Assembly (NCBI RefSeq): GCF_902459465.1 | Contig: NC_047077.1 | Span: forward strand, 1,550,001 to 1,614,000 | Direction of reading: 5' to 3' | Source: Asterias rubens | Taxonomy: Eukaryota > Echinodermata > Asteroidea > Forcipulatida > Asteriidae | DNA: 64,000 nucleotides | Shown: one piece after another, positions 51,414-62,800 of the stretch | Position numbering within the stretch: position 1 is the first letter of the stretch | Layout of the letters: each line of letters begins with the position of its first letter | Program-made: the position numbers and the translations under genes | Notes under the pieces: model-generated | Told to the model about the DNA's origin: nothing | Database searches by the model: none | Seen by the model: the letters and a program-made list of their open reading frames with translations, nothing else

Positions 51414-51560
51414 CAATCTCGGTGGTCTAGTTGGTATGACACTGCTCTAGAAATGCAACGGTTGTGGGTTTGAAACCCAGCCCAAGTAATTTTCATGTGA
51501 TTTTTTTTTCACAGAACTTGGGGAAGTACTGAGAATACAGTGCTAACACACATATGTGTA
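51414..51560 (+). repeat. SINE family A
   Basis: ggtggtctagttggtatgac, ctgctctagaaatgcaacgg, B-box gggtttgaaacccagccc, T-run, cagaacttggggaagtactg, acacacata. Confidence 0.78.
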
Positions 51561-52662
51561 TGATGGGTGTGCCTTTTTGAATTGCATAGGAGATACTACA
51601 GGAACCGCACATCATTATTTTCACTCATACTCAAGAAGTACACGTTTGTACTCATAATCACGAAAGTCACTCAGGTCAAAGGGCTAACTACTCAGAGTTA
51701 TACTTGAGTAGCTTAGTTACTCAGGCGTGTGCTACTGTAAAATGGGGGTGGATGCATCTGTAGAAATTACTTTTCAGGTTGATCTTTTTGTTGTACTAAT
51801 AATTTTGAAAATGTATGATTAGCATGTTGTGGCAGAGCCGAACTATGTTTTATAGCGCCTCAGACTAAAGTTCAACTGGTTGAGTTATCATTGTGTTAGT
51901 TCGAATCCAAGTTATAACACCTGTGTCTTTGAGCACGACATTTAACTACAATTTCTTTTCGACCCAGGGATTAACAACCCAGTGGGTACAGGGATGGATT
52001 GATTTACCTTAGTAGTGCATACTTGTTACAAAGGCTGTGTACTCCCAAGATCGCAGAGCTGATTTAGGGAGTTGGCCTAGTGACAAGCGTTGGATTTCAC
52101 AAAGCGTTAAGACTAGTCTTATGTCGACTTAGGAACAAGTTTCTCGTCCTAACTTGGAACTAGCCTTAAGTTTTTAATAACTCCTAAAGAGGCATAGACT
52201 CCTAGTTAGGATTATTTTTGTTAGATTGACCCCAGGGGTAATAATGTTGGAACGCCATGAGTATCACTGAGTGTCAAGTTCAAGCGCTGCATAAGAAGAC
52301 ACCAGTATTGTTGTAAATATTAATTTTGAAAATGTATGAGTCAAATGAAGGGATGGTTACACAGGACAGGGTCTCACAGAGGTGGCGGAGGTAAAGTCAT
52401 TTCGGGTGGTAAATAATCTTTCATTTATACTGGATTCGTTTTTCATCTAGACTTAGTTTCAGCCCTTATTATTCTTTGAGCACAGCTCAATAGTAAATCA
52501 CTCCACAATCATTCCATTACAAAAAACAGAAGTTCAAACTGTAAACTTGCATGTAGGAGCCCAGCTCACTAAGATGTATGATACACGATTCCTTAAATCA
52601 TCTTAACTTAACTATCAGCAAACACAGCAAATGAAACTTAACGTTACAACCTGGGCCTTTAA

Positions 52663-53032
52663 GGCACTGGACACCATTGGTAATTACTCAAAATAATGGT
52701 CAGCATAAATTACTTGGTAACGTGCAATGGAGAGATGTGTTTATGGTATGAAACATTGTGAGAAACGGCTCCCTCTGAAGTAATGTAGTTTTTGAGGCAG
52801 AAGTAATTTCTAACTAAAATATGTGAATTGAATTTGATCGAGCCCTCAGCTGAGGTCTTGAATTCTAGGCATCTGTAAGCACACGACTTGTGCGACAAGG
52901 GTGTTTTTTCTTCATTATTCTCTCACAAATTTGACAACCAACCGAGTCCAAATTTTTACAGGTTTGTTGTTGAGATACACCAAGTGCGAAGACTGGTCTT
53001 TGACAATTACCAAAGGTGTCCAGTGTCTTTAA
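52663..53032. mobile_element. MITE family 1 copy
   Basis: tttaaggcactggacaccat ... ggtgtccagtgtctttaa, TTAA at both ends, full interior (ggagagatgtgtttatggta, gagaaacggctccctctgaa, caccaagtgcgaagactggt). Confidence 0.82.
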
Positions 53033-55682
53033 ATTGTGCGTCAATTTAGTTGGGTATGAACAAGGTAAAATCTCTGGGCCTAATCTTATAAAGCCTGTGT
53101 GCACAAAAACTTGCTAAGCACAGAAAAAAATTTGCTTAGCAGATACAGGTCCTCAGCCAAAATTCCACAAAGTTTACATTGTTGCGACTGGTGCCCGGTC
53201 ATGTTTTACTTAGCAAATTGCTAAGCAGTATTTTCTGCTTAAAAGCTTTAAGAAATTGGGCCCTGGGTATTAGATAGGTATACAATATTACGAATGTAGA
53301 TAATTATTTCCTTACTAAGTACTGGTAAAAGAGATTTTAAAAAGATTAAAATTCAAATACTTAGAATAAATATGTGAAACCAGTAAATACTAATGACATT
53401 ATAGTAGAAAATAAAACCAAAATTGTATGCATTAATCTGGTCAAGATCGTATGTATGTTTTATTTTTTAATTTGGCATAAAGTTTTGTCTGGTTATGTAG
53501 AAATGTGCTCAAAAAAGTATTTGGTAAAACACTTCAAGAAATTGAAGAAATTGAAAAAATCTCAAATCAGAACTGTCCCCCTTCGAATATTTCAAAACTT
53601 TAACTCAGAATTTTTTTGGGATCTTCAATTCCGAAGTGGTTTTCAAATTGATTACCCAAAATATAACCATTTTTGTTTAGTTTGCTGAAATAATAAACGC
53701 TAAGCAATTCAAAACAGCTTAGTGCAACATGCAACATGAGTGTTCATGCACATCTCCTGTCACTCAGGGGTAGTGATAAATTTGAATAAATTTGAATAAA
53801 TATTCATATTTTTAAAATTTACAAAGAATACTGCAAACAAAGTGGAGAAGTAGAGCGGAGTGCTGATAGCCAACTAGAGCGAAGATCACACAGTATCCTT
53901 TCCACAAACCCTTTGCACAAATAAGTTGAAAGACATGAAAAAACGATTATTTCTGTACATAAATTCTATCATGAAATCATTCATCTGTTCTCGCATACTT
54001 GTATACCAACTATCTCTCACGTTTGGTGGGTAAAATTCAACGCATACTTGACATTTTTACTAATATTTGAACGATTTATATATACTTTTTTTTTATTATG
54101 ACAAAAGGCAAAGTAAGGTCATAGAGTCATAGATGTATTGCAGTGTGTTTTTTCCTTCACTATTTTACAAAGAAATGGTACATTATTTAAAAGATATCTT
54201 TTTTTTCTTCCACTAACTCACTTTTTCATTTGTTTTTCGATTACATGCCTGACTGTGATTGGACAACTAGAAAATTTGAATACCATGCATAAATGAATAT
54301 GTATGATGAGTGCTACTTAATATTTACATATTGTGAGATATCAGCGTTCAAACTTCATGTTGAGACATGATTCTTGTGTGTTAAGATCTCTCTGACTAGA
54401 ACCCTTATTGACCAAGTTCACCTGACTTCATCATCAGAATAATCTTTGATGTGCCATACTGTTGGGCAATGTCACTGCGCGTTATTCAGTGAAGTGCTTA
54501 TTTTAGGCGACGAGGCATTTACACGTAAACCTATTGACCAACAAAATGGTAAGCGTGGCACAGTCGCCGCGTGTGAGGTGCCTGCAAGGGGTCAATACAC
54601 AGTGATGAAGCTCAGCAGATTAACACCAAAGAAAAGGTTCAGTGACAAACTGCATAACCTTGCTACCATGGACAGCACCAGATTGATACCTCTAGTTACT
54701 AACCCCTGGAAGAGTAGCACTGAATAACACTGGCTATCAGAAAATGACTACTCCGCGCGCACCCTTATTGAAAACTTTGCAACACCTGTAGGGCACTTGT
54801 GGGGTGCTTAATACAGACATGTCAAAATGCAAGGATTTTCACTTTAAATGAGTTATGTTTTTCAATGGTCACCCTAACCCAGTTAGACATGTCATATGAT
54901 CAAGGAAGAATGAGGGGACCAGTTGCTCTATCTTTTGATTGTGCTCTCTGTGTAAAAACGAACGGGTCAACCAAAAGACTAATCAAAATATCAAATACAG
55001 TTGGATATTTCAAAGTCACACTTCCAGGAGTTATGATCAAGCCAAATTCAATGGGAAGCAGAGCCTTCAAATTGGGCCCTGATGTCATCACCTGCATAAA
55101 TCTTAGTTGTGCCAATTTGGGAGTCCAACGGCCTGTGTGCTTTTGTGCAGTGCACGTTGAAGTCATTGCATGTAAAAAATAACCTTGTCATGGTAAACCT
55201 GCGACACTAGCGAGGGTTGTTAGTGATGACGTGATGTGAACACAGAGTTTCTTAACCAGAATAATCAGTGAATTCAGCAAAGCAAGTATTGTTCCATCTT
55301 CCAAGAGTTATTTAACAAGGTTTAACTGGGTGTGATGAACCACCCATTTTTGTCATGAGCAATGCATATAATGGGTGATGTGCCAAAGGTTAATTTTTTA
55401 ACCAGGTTTGTCAGTTATATAAGTGATCTGTGACCATAACAGTTCAATTCCAGAAGTCACCGGGTATTTTTTCACAGGCTCTGGTATTTTTAAAATAAAG
55501 TAAACCAGGTTATGAACTCTGTTAAGCAGAAACTCTTTTACATGCTCAGAGTAGTTTAGTTAACCAGTGTCAACTAGTTAACTTACCACTGGGAATAACC
55601 AGGATGATAATATAAATTAACCAGAGCAAACAGTGAATAAATCACTAGTTGGTTAACTAGAATGACCATGTTTATAAACCAG

Positions 55683-56105
55683 GTTACTTAGTACTAGCCT
55701 GTGATGTCATGGATCCTCTTTGAACCTTATTCATTGCTGGTGGTTTACTTAAGTACATAGTTATAAAACCAAGTTACTTAGCATAAGCCAGGGATGTCAT
55801 GGATCTCAAAATGAACTTGGTTATTCAACACCAGTGGTTTAGAAATCTAGTTGATGGTTTAGTTACAAAACCAGGTTACTAAGCACTATTTAGGTATGTC
55901 ATGATCCTCCATGAACCATTTTTAACGCTGGTGGTTTAGTTATACTAGTTATAAAACCAAGTTACTTAGCACTAGCCACCGATGTCATGGATCCTAAAAT
56001 AAACTTGGTTATTCAACACTGGTGGTTTAGCTAACTAAATGGTGATTTAGTTAACTAGTTATAAAACTAGGTTACTTAGCACTAGCCAGTGATGTCATGG
56101 ATCCT
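55683..56105 (-). repeat. Tandem copies of the RIM terminal codons in the 3' flank
   Basis: A segment containing gttacttagcac and gatgtcatggatcc recurs at about 55683, 55773, 55875, 55961 and 56071 (spacing 86-110 bp). The 56071 copy is the coding end of RIM exon E (MTSLASAK-stop on the minus strand); the other four lie in the presumed 3' UTR, linked by aacttggttattcaacac and ggtggtttag blocks. Confidence 0.85.
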
Positions 56106-56278
56106 TCTAATGATGAGATAGATGCTCGATGGCCGTGTAGTTCAGCTAGGGATGACGTATTGAAGAGTTTATAATAACCAATACTCGGATGAGACAGATC
56201 CAGGTCGTCAAGCATGATTTGAGCCACACCCATGAAGACCTTTCGCTCCATTCTACCAAAGTCTGCCCATACAGTGAT
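56072..56278 (-). CDS. RIMS: RIM exon E (C2B end, C-terminus)
   Basis: Encodes ITVWADFGRMERKVFMGVAQ, IGYYKLFNTSSL and a Ser-rich tail ending GSMTSLASAK before TAA (56074-56072). The last codons also occur as tandem copies downstream (55683-56100). Confidence 0.95.
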   Translation of the reverse strand: MTVWADFGRMERKVFMGVAQIMLDDLDLSHPSIGYYKLFNTSSLAELHGHRASISSLEGSMTSLASAK

Positions 56279-59200
56279 CTGAAATCAAAATCAATATAAT
56301 AATAATAATAATAATTGTAATAATAGCGGCTTCTTATAGAGCGCTCATATCTGTCACTCAGTGGTGCTCAAGGCGATTCAACATTCAGTATTTCAACATT
56401 CAGTATATTCCTGCAAGGTATGTGGGAACTACCTTTGAATAATGAAGCCTTCACTCTCTGAGATCAGTTTTAGAGGTCAATCTAAAGAGGTCGCATACCT
56501 GTAGTATTTTGTTGTGATAGTCTTCTTCAAACTGTAGCACCTGTTGATAGAGTGGGTCTAGAGTCCGTCTCGCAATCTTGGTTTTCTTTTTACCAACGCA
56601 ACGTTTTCCATCCATAAGGTACACCTTGACGTAAGGAGCTAGGAAAGGCAAAAAAGGAGATACATCAAGATGAAACTCTTACAATCACTGGATCCATCAA
56701 ATCAGCCCAGGGGTGGGAGAAACTATGATCTAAATGAGATGAGGTTTAATGATGGCATTTCAACCTTTCGGTAACCGATGGAGTAACAGATTCAAAAATG
56801 CTTTTAGGAACAGTATCCTCAGCACTATACTAGATCAAAGAGCAAGAATTCTTATATAATTCGTACTTGGAACACACAATCTGAGAAACATTTCTGACCG
56901 CATCTTTTTACAAATTCAAATTTTGGGACTTAAAACTGATATCTTTTTTCACAACCACATTACTTCAAAGTGAAATGATTCTCAAAAAGATATATACTAT
57001 CGAAAGCTGCTGTACATCTAAAAAAGTTTTTATTACCGCTAGTTTTAAGAGTGATTACCAAACAACCTTCCCTTTACAAGTTTTAAAGAGTAAAGTTTAC
57101 TGATGGATTAATATCCTACCAGGTAACAATTTGGAGGATGACTTTGACATCAATCCTCTTGCTCGGATGACTTCAACTTCTAGCAAGCCACGTTTATCTT
57201 CCAGTCCGATCTGGATATCTCCCAGACAGGGTGACCCTAAGACTTGACGACCAACGAGCTGAGCTGGTCCTAGTCCTTCAAGGAACCCGTCAAACTGCCC
57301 CTCAGGACCCATACGGAAGTTACCTGGTAACCACAACCTGAAAAGAATAAACAAATAAAATAATAATAGCCTAATAGTGTCAAAACGGGAACCTGTAACC
57401 TATACTCCATGGTTTCTTGTCTGTTTTAGGAAAAAGGAAATCAGAAAACGATGTTAATCAGAGTTTACCTGAGTAGGGAAACACATTGAAAGCAGGACCT
57501 ATAACAAAAGAGGAAAATAGGGTCTCGAAAGTCTGGAGTGAGTTGATGTGGCGAATGTGATTAGGTAGAGAGTTCGAGCAACGGGGACCAGCAACTGAGG
57601 ATAAGTAAGTGTCTTTATCTATTAAAAAATAATAATAACAAACAAATTAAAAAAATAACTTGAAACTTTCAGTGCAAATCATGGGTAGCTTTCAGGCATG
57701 TTCTCTGTAAAATAAAACTTGATCAGTTATGGGTGCCTGTAGGTACATCCGGGTTAGGTAATAGTAATTTATATAAATACATGTACATGGGTACCTTAAA
57801 GTACAACAAACACATTTATTGATACTTGTCAGTGCTTGTGTTTTAGGTAATAGTATTCTTCTACTAGGTAACTAGCCTCAAACAGATCCTCGGGTAGGTA
57901 CAAGTTAGCAACTAGCATTTATTATATAATACAAGGGCACCTTTTGGTACTACTTGATGACACTAACAAAAAACACACTAACAGGTACCTGTAGGTGCAA
58001 GTGGGTTAGCTATCCTTTAGGTACTACTTACTGGCTAGAGCTGTCACTGCTGAAGCTACATACACTCCCATCAGTGCTTTCCCGGCTTGCTTGTTTCTGT
58101 AGACGGTTTCTCATCTCAGCAGCGAAGCCCACTTCTTCACTACGCACTATGCTACTCCGTGGTTTCTTGCCTGTTCAGGAAAAAAGCAAATGACATACAA
58201 TGTTAACCAGAGTTTACCTGGGTTTGTACAACTGTGAAGTGATGAAGTAGAGAATACAGGCATATTAAATGATGTTTGAGATGTTACTACATGTAGTTCA
58301 GACCAAATCAAACCAGACTGTACTAAACCTGAACAATTATTGGATCCAAAAAAGCAAACTGTCAGACATGAACAGATTCACCATCAAAAGGTGGACACAG
58401 TGGACTCCCACACATAAAAAAAGTACTTAATATCCAGCCAGATCACACCAGCTCCTACCGGATAAAACCAGCAACAACCAAGCAAAGCCACAACAGCCTT
58501 CAGAACAAAACACGTCACACATGGCTCAAAACTACATCAGACTGAGCTTCCTCATAAACTGGATCCAACCTGTCCAGCTCATATATCCAAGCCATATGGG
58601 CATCCTCAATAGTTCAAATATGGGCAGACAGAAAATATGAGGTGACATAAACTGGCTGCACACAACTTTAGTACTGAATCTCTCAATCAATTATTGTAAA
58701 CCCAACAAGTTTTGAACATTTCTGACTGAAATTTAGAAGATGATAATGTTCCGAACAAAACAAACACACAAAGTCTTTTGTAAAACCATGGATGTGATAG
58801 GCTGTTGAGAAAAAAACTGAAATCTTGAGTGCAAAGTGCAAAAGCAAGCGAGCTCGAAAACTTGCGAGCATGAAGCCCAATTAACATTAATCTTTAGTTT
58901 TATCTATATTTTTAAAAGCGCTACTCTGCAACCTGTGGCGTTATTATATGGTTGTACAATGTATCTCCATTTCTTTTAAAAGTTGATCTTTAAAAAAAGG
59001 TGTCATGCCCGATTGGTACAGCTGATAAATAAGGTGCAGACAGTGTTCATGTTTTGTGTGATCAACCATATTCATGAAATATCAAACCTCTAAAAATTTG
59101 GGCTTAAATTTTTGGTTGTGGGTCAGGAGAAAACAGTAAAAAAGAAAGTAATGCAGAGTTTAAATAAATCGTCCTTAATTTATTCTTGAATATGACTTAA

Positions 59201-59904
59201 TTTCATAGGGAATTATTTCACTTACAAAAACTGATTGTAGTAAAGAACTTCATAACCAATAAGCCTTCAGACTAAAAATATGTTTCATATCCTTACCAAT
59301 CCTGTATAATACCTTTAAAAAGCACTTGAGTTTGATTGAATTTGACATAAAACTGCCCTGTGTACATGTAGTTCAGTACTCTTTACAAATATTATCGGAT
59401 CTACATCAACCTTCGTATGCGCGCAAACTATCAGCAATCCACACTACAATGTAGTATGTGCTATATGTAGCAGCGGACCATGTAAATTTGTTTTTAATGG
59501 CTGATGTGAAGTTCAAGGAGTACACACATGTAGGTCTTGTAATTCAATCGTAGTCCCACACACCTTGCAGGAAAATACTGAATGTGCGCTTAGAAACATA
59601 CGTATAAGAGCATAATCAATGTTGTTTATTATAACTACTTTTATTATCAGTCGAATAATAATATCAAAGTGACCTACCTGCTAAATTTGAAGTACTGTTA
59701 CTTTTCTTAGACAGACCGACTAAAGATGCCATTTTGTAGCCGATGCTCGCTCGTCGTTTCTTCCCCTCCTGTAAGTTAGTCTCCGCAGCCGAGTCCGATA
59801 TACTGCCCTCGTTGCGATCGTACATGTACATATCAGCACTACTATTACTTCGGTTCAATGGTTTCTTCAGAGGGGCAGTCTCTTGCATTTTAGCAGTAAA
59901 GGCA
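56072..59904 (-). CDS. RIMS: RIM-family (regulating synaptic membrane exocytosis) gene, last five exons
   Basis: Seen: exons 59904-59678, 58170-58032, 57337-57120, 56638-56499 and 56278-56072. All are GT-AG with consistent phases and encode 309 residues plus TAA. Landmarks in order: KKRRASIGYKMASLVGLSKK, EMRNRLQKQASRESTDGS, FLEGLGPAQLVGRQ, GDIQIGLEDK, LEVEVIRARGL, then the C2B core APYVKVYL, KKKTKIARRTLDPLYQQ and FMGVAQIMLDDLDLS. These match vertebrate RIM1/RIM2. Known: RIM proteins organise presynaptic active zones; the C2B domain does not bind calcium and engages lipids and liprin. Partial: the first exon here starts in the middle of a codon, so upstream exons lie elsewhere, probably beyond 64000. 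An internal ATG (MQETAP) could serve a short RIM-gamma-like isoform, which is speculative. The paralog cannot be decided. Confidence 0.93.
56290..56410. repeat. (ATA)n and family-B fragment in RIM intron
   Basis: (ataata)n followed by gcggcttcttatagagcgct and ggtgctcaaggcgattc. A duplicated caacattcagtat is at 56380 and 56396. Confidence 0.55.
56499..56638 (-). CDS. RIMS: RIM exon D (C2B core)
   Basis: Encodes PYVKVYLMDGKRCVGKKKTK and ARRTLDPLYQQVLQF, ending KILQ in phase 0. The polybasic KKKTK strand is the C2B lipid-binding region. Confidence 0.95.
56705..57080. mobile_element. Degraded MITE-like sequence in RIM intron
   Basis: gtacttggaacacacaatct, ttcaaagtgaaatgattctc, gctgctgtacatct and gattaccaaacaaccttccc recall the family-1 interior. 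No termini. Confidence 0.4.
57120..57337 (-). CDS. RIMS: RIM exon C (start of C2B)
   Basis: Completes a Gln codon, then LWLPGNFRMGPEG, FLEGLGPAQLVGRQ, GDIQIGLEDKRG and the first C2B strand LEVEVIRARGL. Ends CCT G|gtagga. Confidence 0.95.
57398..57480 (-). repeat. Partial duplicate of RIM exon B acceptor region
   Basis: Resembles 58143-58225 (shared blocks: ggtttcttg, ctgtt.agg, gttaa.cagagtttacctg). On the gene strand it retains polypyrimidine-CAG then ACAAGAAACCA, like the exon B start, but reaches a stop within about 14 codons. It looks like a relic pseudo-exon 60 bp upstream of exon C. Confidence 0.7.
58032..58170 (-). CDS. RIMS: RIM exon B
   Basis: Encodes KKPRSSIVRSEEVGFAAEMR and then RESTDGSVCSFSSDSSS. 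Two bases in, two bases out (CA|gtaagt). Its acceptor region is partly duplicated 745 bp downstream at 57398-57480. Confidence 0.93.
59030..59325. mobile_element. MITE-like element (family 3) in RIM intron
   Basis: gcagacagtgttcatgtttt, gtgatcaaccat, aatttgggcttaa, then accaatcctgtataatacct-ttaaa, as at 26636-26995. Confidence 0.6.
59678..59904 (-). CDS. RIMS: RIM exon A (basic/Ser-rich linker)
   Basis: Begins with one base completing a codon, then AFTAKMQETAPLKKP, a Ser/Asn/acidic stretch and KKRRASIGYKMASLVGLSKK, the conserved RIM segment before C2B. Ends GCA G|gtaggt. Confidence 0.92.
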
Positions 59905-60849
59905 CTGAGGAAAAGAACGGAAACTAACAAATTAGGGGGAAACAAAACTTCAATTCAGTTTTAAGCTTGTTGATTTGATTTCTTTGTCTTTTTGAAGTAA
60001 AAGTTTCTGTTCAATTTTTATTCTCCTGAAGGCGAGCAGAGTATCCAAACAACAAGACCTTATTAGAAGCTTTTTTCAGAGCCAACACTCTTCGCAAAAC
60101 ATACTTTACACATGGTTGCACCAAGTACTAGTTTGTTCTTGCTTAATTTTCTTTCTTTTTTTGCTCACGAAAATTTTATTTGTCCAAAATGTTTGTGCTT
60201 TTATAAAGTCTTTATTTCCCCAATAATTTTTTGATATCAAGGTCCAACGTATTAAATTTAGAAGTACTGTTATGCTTGAAAGCTGTGTAAAATATATACA
60301 CCCGAACACTCAGTGAGTCGGTGGAATTAAGCTGGTGGAAAAATACTGTATGGAAAATTTAACTTTGGTCTGTAGTTTGTGTCAACAAGAATAAAAGTGG
60401 TGGGTGCTCAAAACGTGCAACATCAATAAAAACACATAGAACATTAAAAATAGACTTCAATACACAATTTCTATTTTGGTTCTGAATTTTGCAAAGAAGA
60501 TTTAACATGTCACTTGGACTAGTCAAAAGCTGTTTTTAGGCTGTGAAAATGATCTTTATTTCAATAAACCAATTCTCAAAACTAGTCATGTCTGAGCTGC
60601 CAACCAGGATCTTGCAATCAGGAAGATTTTGCACAGCAATCAGGGAGATATTTAGAATTACTTTCAACATCTCTTGGACTAGTCATAAACTGTTTTTAGT
60701 TTGTGTGAACCTTACCAGATTTTGTACAGCTAAGGTTTCCATAATCCAGGAGATTTTTTAGATTGGTTCTTCAGAACAATGAAAAGATTGGTTTATTTTC
60801 AGGGAACTTTCTGAGAGTTGGCAACTTTGTCTTATATTATGTTTAATAC

Positions 60850-60958
60850 TTTTGGTGTTGATTTCACAAAGAACTCAGGAGTAGTCCTTACTTATAAAAA
60901 ACTTAAGGCCAGTCCTATACGTTAGGAGGAGTAACTCTTTGTGAAATCCACCCTTGAT
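60850..60958. mobile_element. Palindromic MITE (hairpin family 2)
   Basis: gttgatttcacaaagaactc ... gagtaactctttgtgaaatc-caccc; inverted ends match 37328-37498. Confidence 0.7.
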
Positions 60959-61639
60959 TATCTTAGAACCATGTCACAGTGTTCCTAATACCCCCATCAC
61001 ACCAAACTTGTTCTCACTACATTCTGAAAAATATAGTTTTGTTGCAAGATGATAGTAATGTGAGCAGCGAGGAGGTTGGGAGCGAGCGCAGGATCGCGAT
61101 AGTTGAGTGATAGTGTGACTAACAATGTCTTTTACCAATAATACATTTTTCAGAACAGAGTGAGAACGAGTTCGACATGATGGGGTGTTATGCAACTTTG
61201 AAGCTGGAAAGTTGCAAGCTAAGGTACACAAAAATTTAACACTTGAAATTTATTTGTGAGTTTACATATTTGTATTTGAATGAGTAAATGATCTGATCAA
61301 GTATAACCATATTTCTCATTTTTTTTGTAAAGTGCTTGTGACATTTGTGCGATGCGCTATAGAAGTATGGTTTATTTAAGTATAATTGTTATTTAATGTT
61401 TCGTTGTTGCGGTATAAATGTCAGACATTCTGCATGTTGACATATTATATGTGAACAATTAATAACATTATTTTCAATTAATATCTAATTTGAACAGTGC
61501 TATATGCCCTGTCTGACATACATGTAAAATACATACTTCCACTTGCAACTAACTTATAAATAAATTAAACCCATACCGACTCACCCCTACTGTTGGTCAA
61601 AGTTGAGCATTTACAGTTAAACATTATTTGAAAATTGAC

Positions 61640-61800
61640 CGGGACTACTATAGTAGTCATAAAGCAGGACAGTTCATTTCAGAACTGAGAAGTCTCCCAA
61701 ATTCTGAAAATGTACTCCGCAGTAGTAGAGTATTAACAATGATTAAACAAGACTCAAGTTCCCAAAAGAACATAATCTACCTACATGTAGCAAGTACAAG
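61640..61800. repeat. Dispersed repeat, partner of 20280-20430
   Basis: gcaggacagttc, ttcagaactgagaagtctcc and tactccgcagtagtag shared in the same order. Confidence 0.7.
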
Positions 61801-62039
61801 TAGCTACACACATGTTACCGCAAACCAACTATATACTGATACCCCACTATGCAATGCCTCAAATCCCGTATAACCTAAAGTACATGATAACAGCTGTTCG
61901 CAGCAGTCCATAGTGTCATTATTTATTCTATAACTCCATGGTATTAATAGGTTATTTGCGGCCCCTGGAATATTTATTGGGAACGGTTTACTAAATTACA
62001 CAGATGTGTTACGCTAAAATGGTCAAGTTGGAAATGATT

Positions 62040-62800
62040 TGGGTCAATGATTTCATCGCACAAGGGAAGGTCTGCTACTTCATTCTTGAAAGGACAAGGT
62101 AATTTTGTTCTCAGCAAAGGGCACCTTCAACACTTGTTCACAGATATTTCAAGGGGCACCAAGGCAATGACATGGGGTATGGGGCATTTGCCTCCATTGC
62201 CTATTGAACGCCTTTGAACAACTTTTGTTGATTTTGGCGCTATATAAATTCCCTCTGATTGATTGATACTCCAATCTTAAAAGGGCGAGCTAATTTGTCC
62301 ATAGTTAAGGGCACCTCAAACATTGTCAAAGAAGAAACCCTTTGGACATTTGAAAGTGCACCAAACCAATGACCAAGAGCATGGGGCGATTGCCACCATT
62401 GTCTGATTGTCCAGTGTGTAATTCTGAAATGAGCAAGGTATATTTTCCTTAGTAAAGGACACCTCAAAAACTTCTTGAAGATTTCCAAGGGTACTAAGGC
62501 AATGATACTGGGCATGGGGCAATTGCCCAAATTGCTTATTACTCCATTCTTGAAAGTTTAAGCTTATTCCTTAGGACATTTCAAAGGGCACCAAGGCAAT
62601 GCATGACCAAGGAAAATGGGGGCAATGCCTCCGTTGCCTAATGCGTCATTCTGGAGTGAGCAAGGTATATTCAAAATTTCCTTGGTACTTCTTTCTGGAC
62701 AAGGGCAAGGGTTTTGTTTTTCATAGTAAAGGGCAAGTCAATGAAGGAACCCCTTCTTGGACATTTGCAGGGGCACCAAGGCAATTGAAAAGCCAGAGTA
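62040..62800. repeat. Diverged tandem repeat, five units of about 115-190 bp
   Basis: Each unit carries cattcttgaaagg, caaggtatattttc, agtaaagggcacctc, caccaaggcaatg, catggggca and attgcc (at about 62080, 62275, 62420, 62550, 62690). A LINE-type tail (ggcgctatataaattccctc tgattgattga) interrupts it at 62205-62275. Confidence 0.7.

Larger units (their letters stand above)
45926..55682. other. Long gene-free stretch; possible RIM 3' UTR in part
   Basis: No convincing coding exon on either strand. 45926-50230 is AT-rich and unusually free of recognisable transposons. Minus-strand AATAAA signals occur at several points (for example near 45926, 51080 and 54090), so the 3' end of RIM cannot be fixed. 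Repeats begin at 50240: a gggcccaattt-type MITE (50240-50440), a 13-bp ggccagtgggttg tandem (50863-50910), SINE A (51414-51560), SINE B (51840-52080), a palindromic MITE (52090-52235), MITE family 1 (52663-53032) and another MITE (53080-53265). The open frame at 54799-55182 is not recognised. Confidence 0.4.

Noticed and set aside
54799-55182. 127-residue plus-strand open frame
   Set aside because: It begins at a non-ATG codon, has no recognisable motif and no splice context. The antisense frame is equally open. Kept as unassigned.
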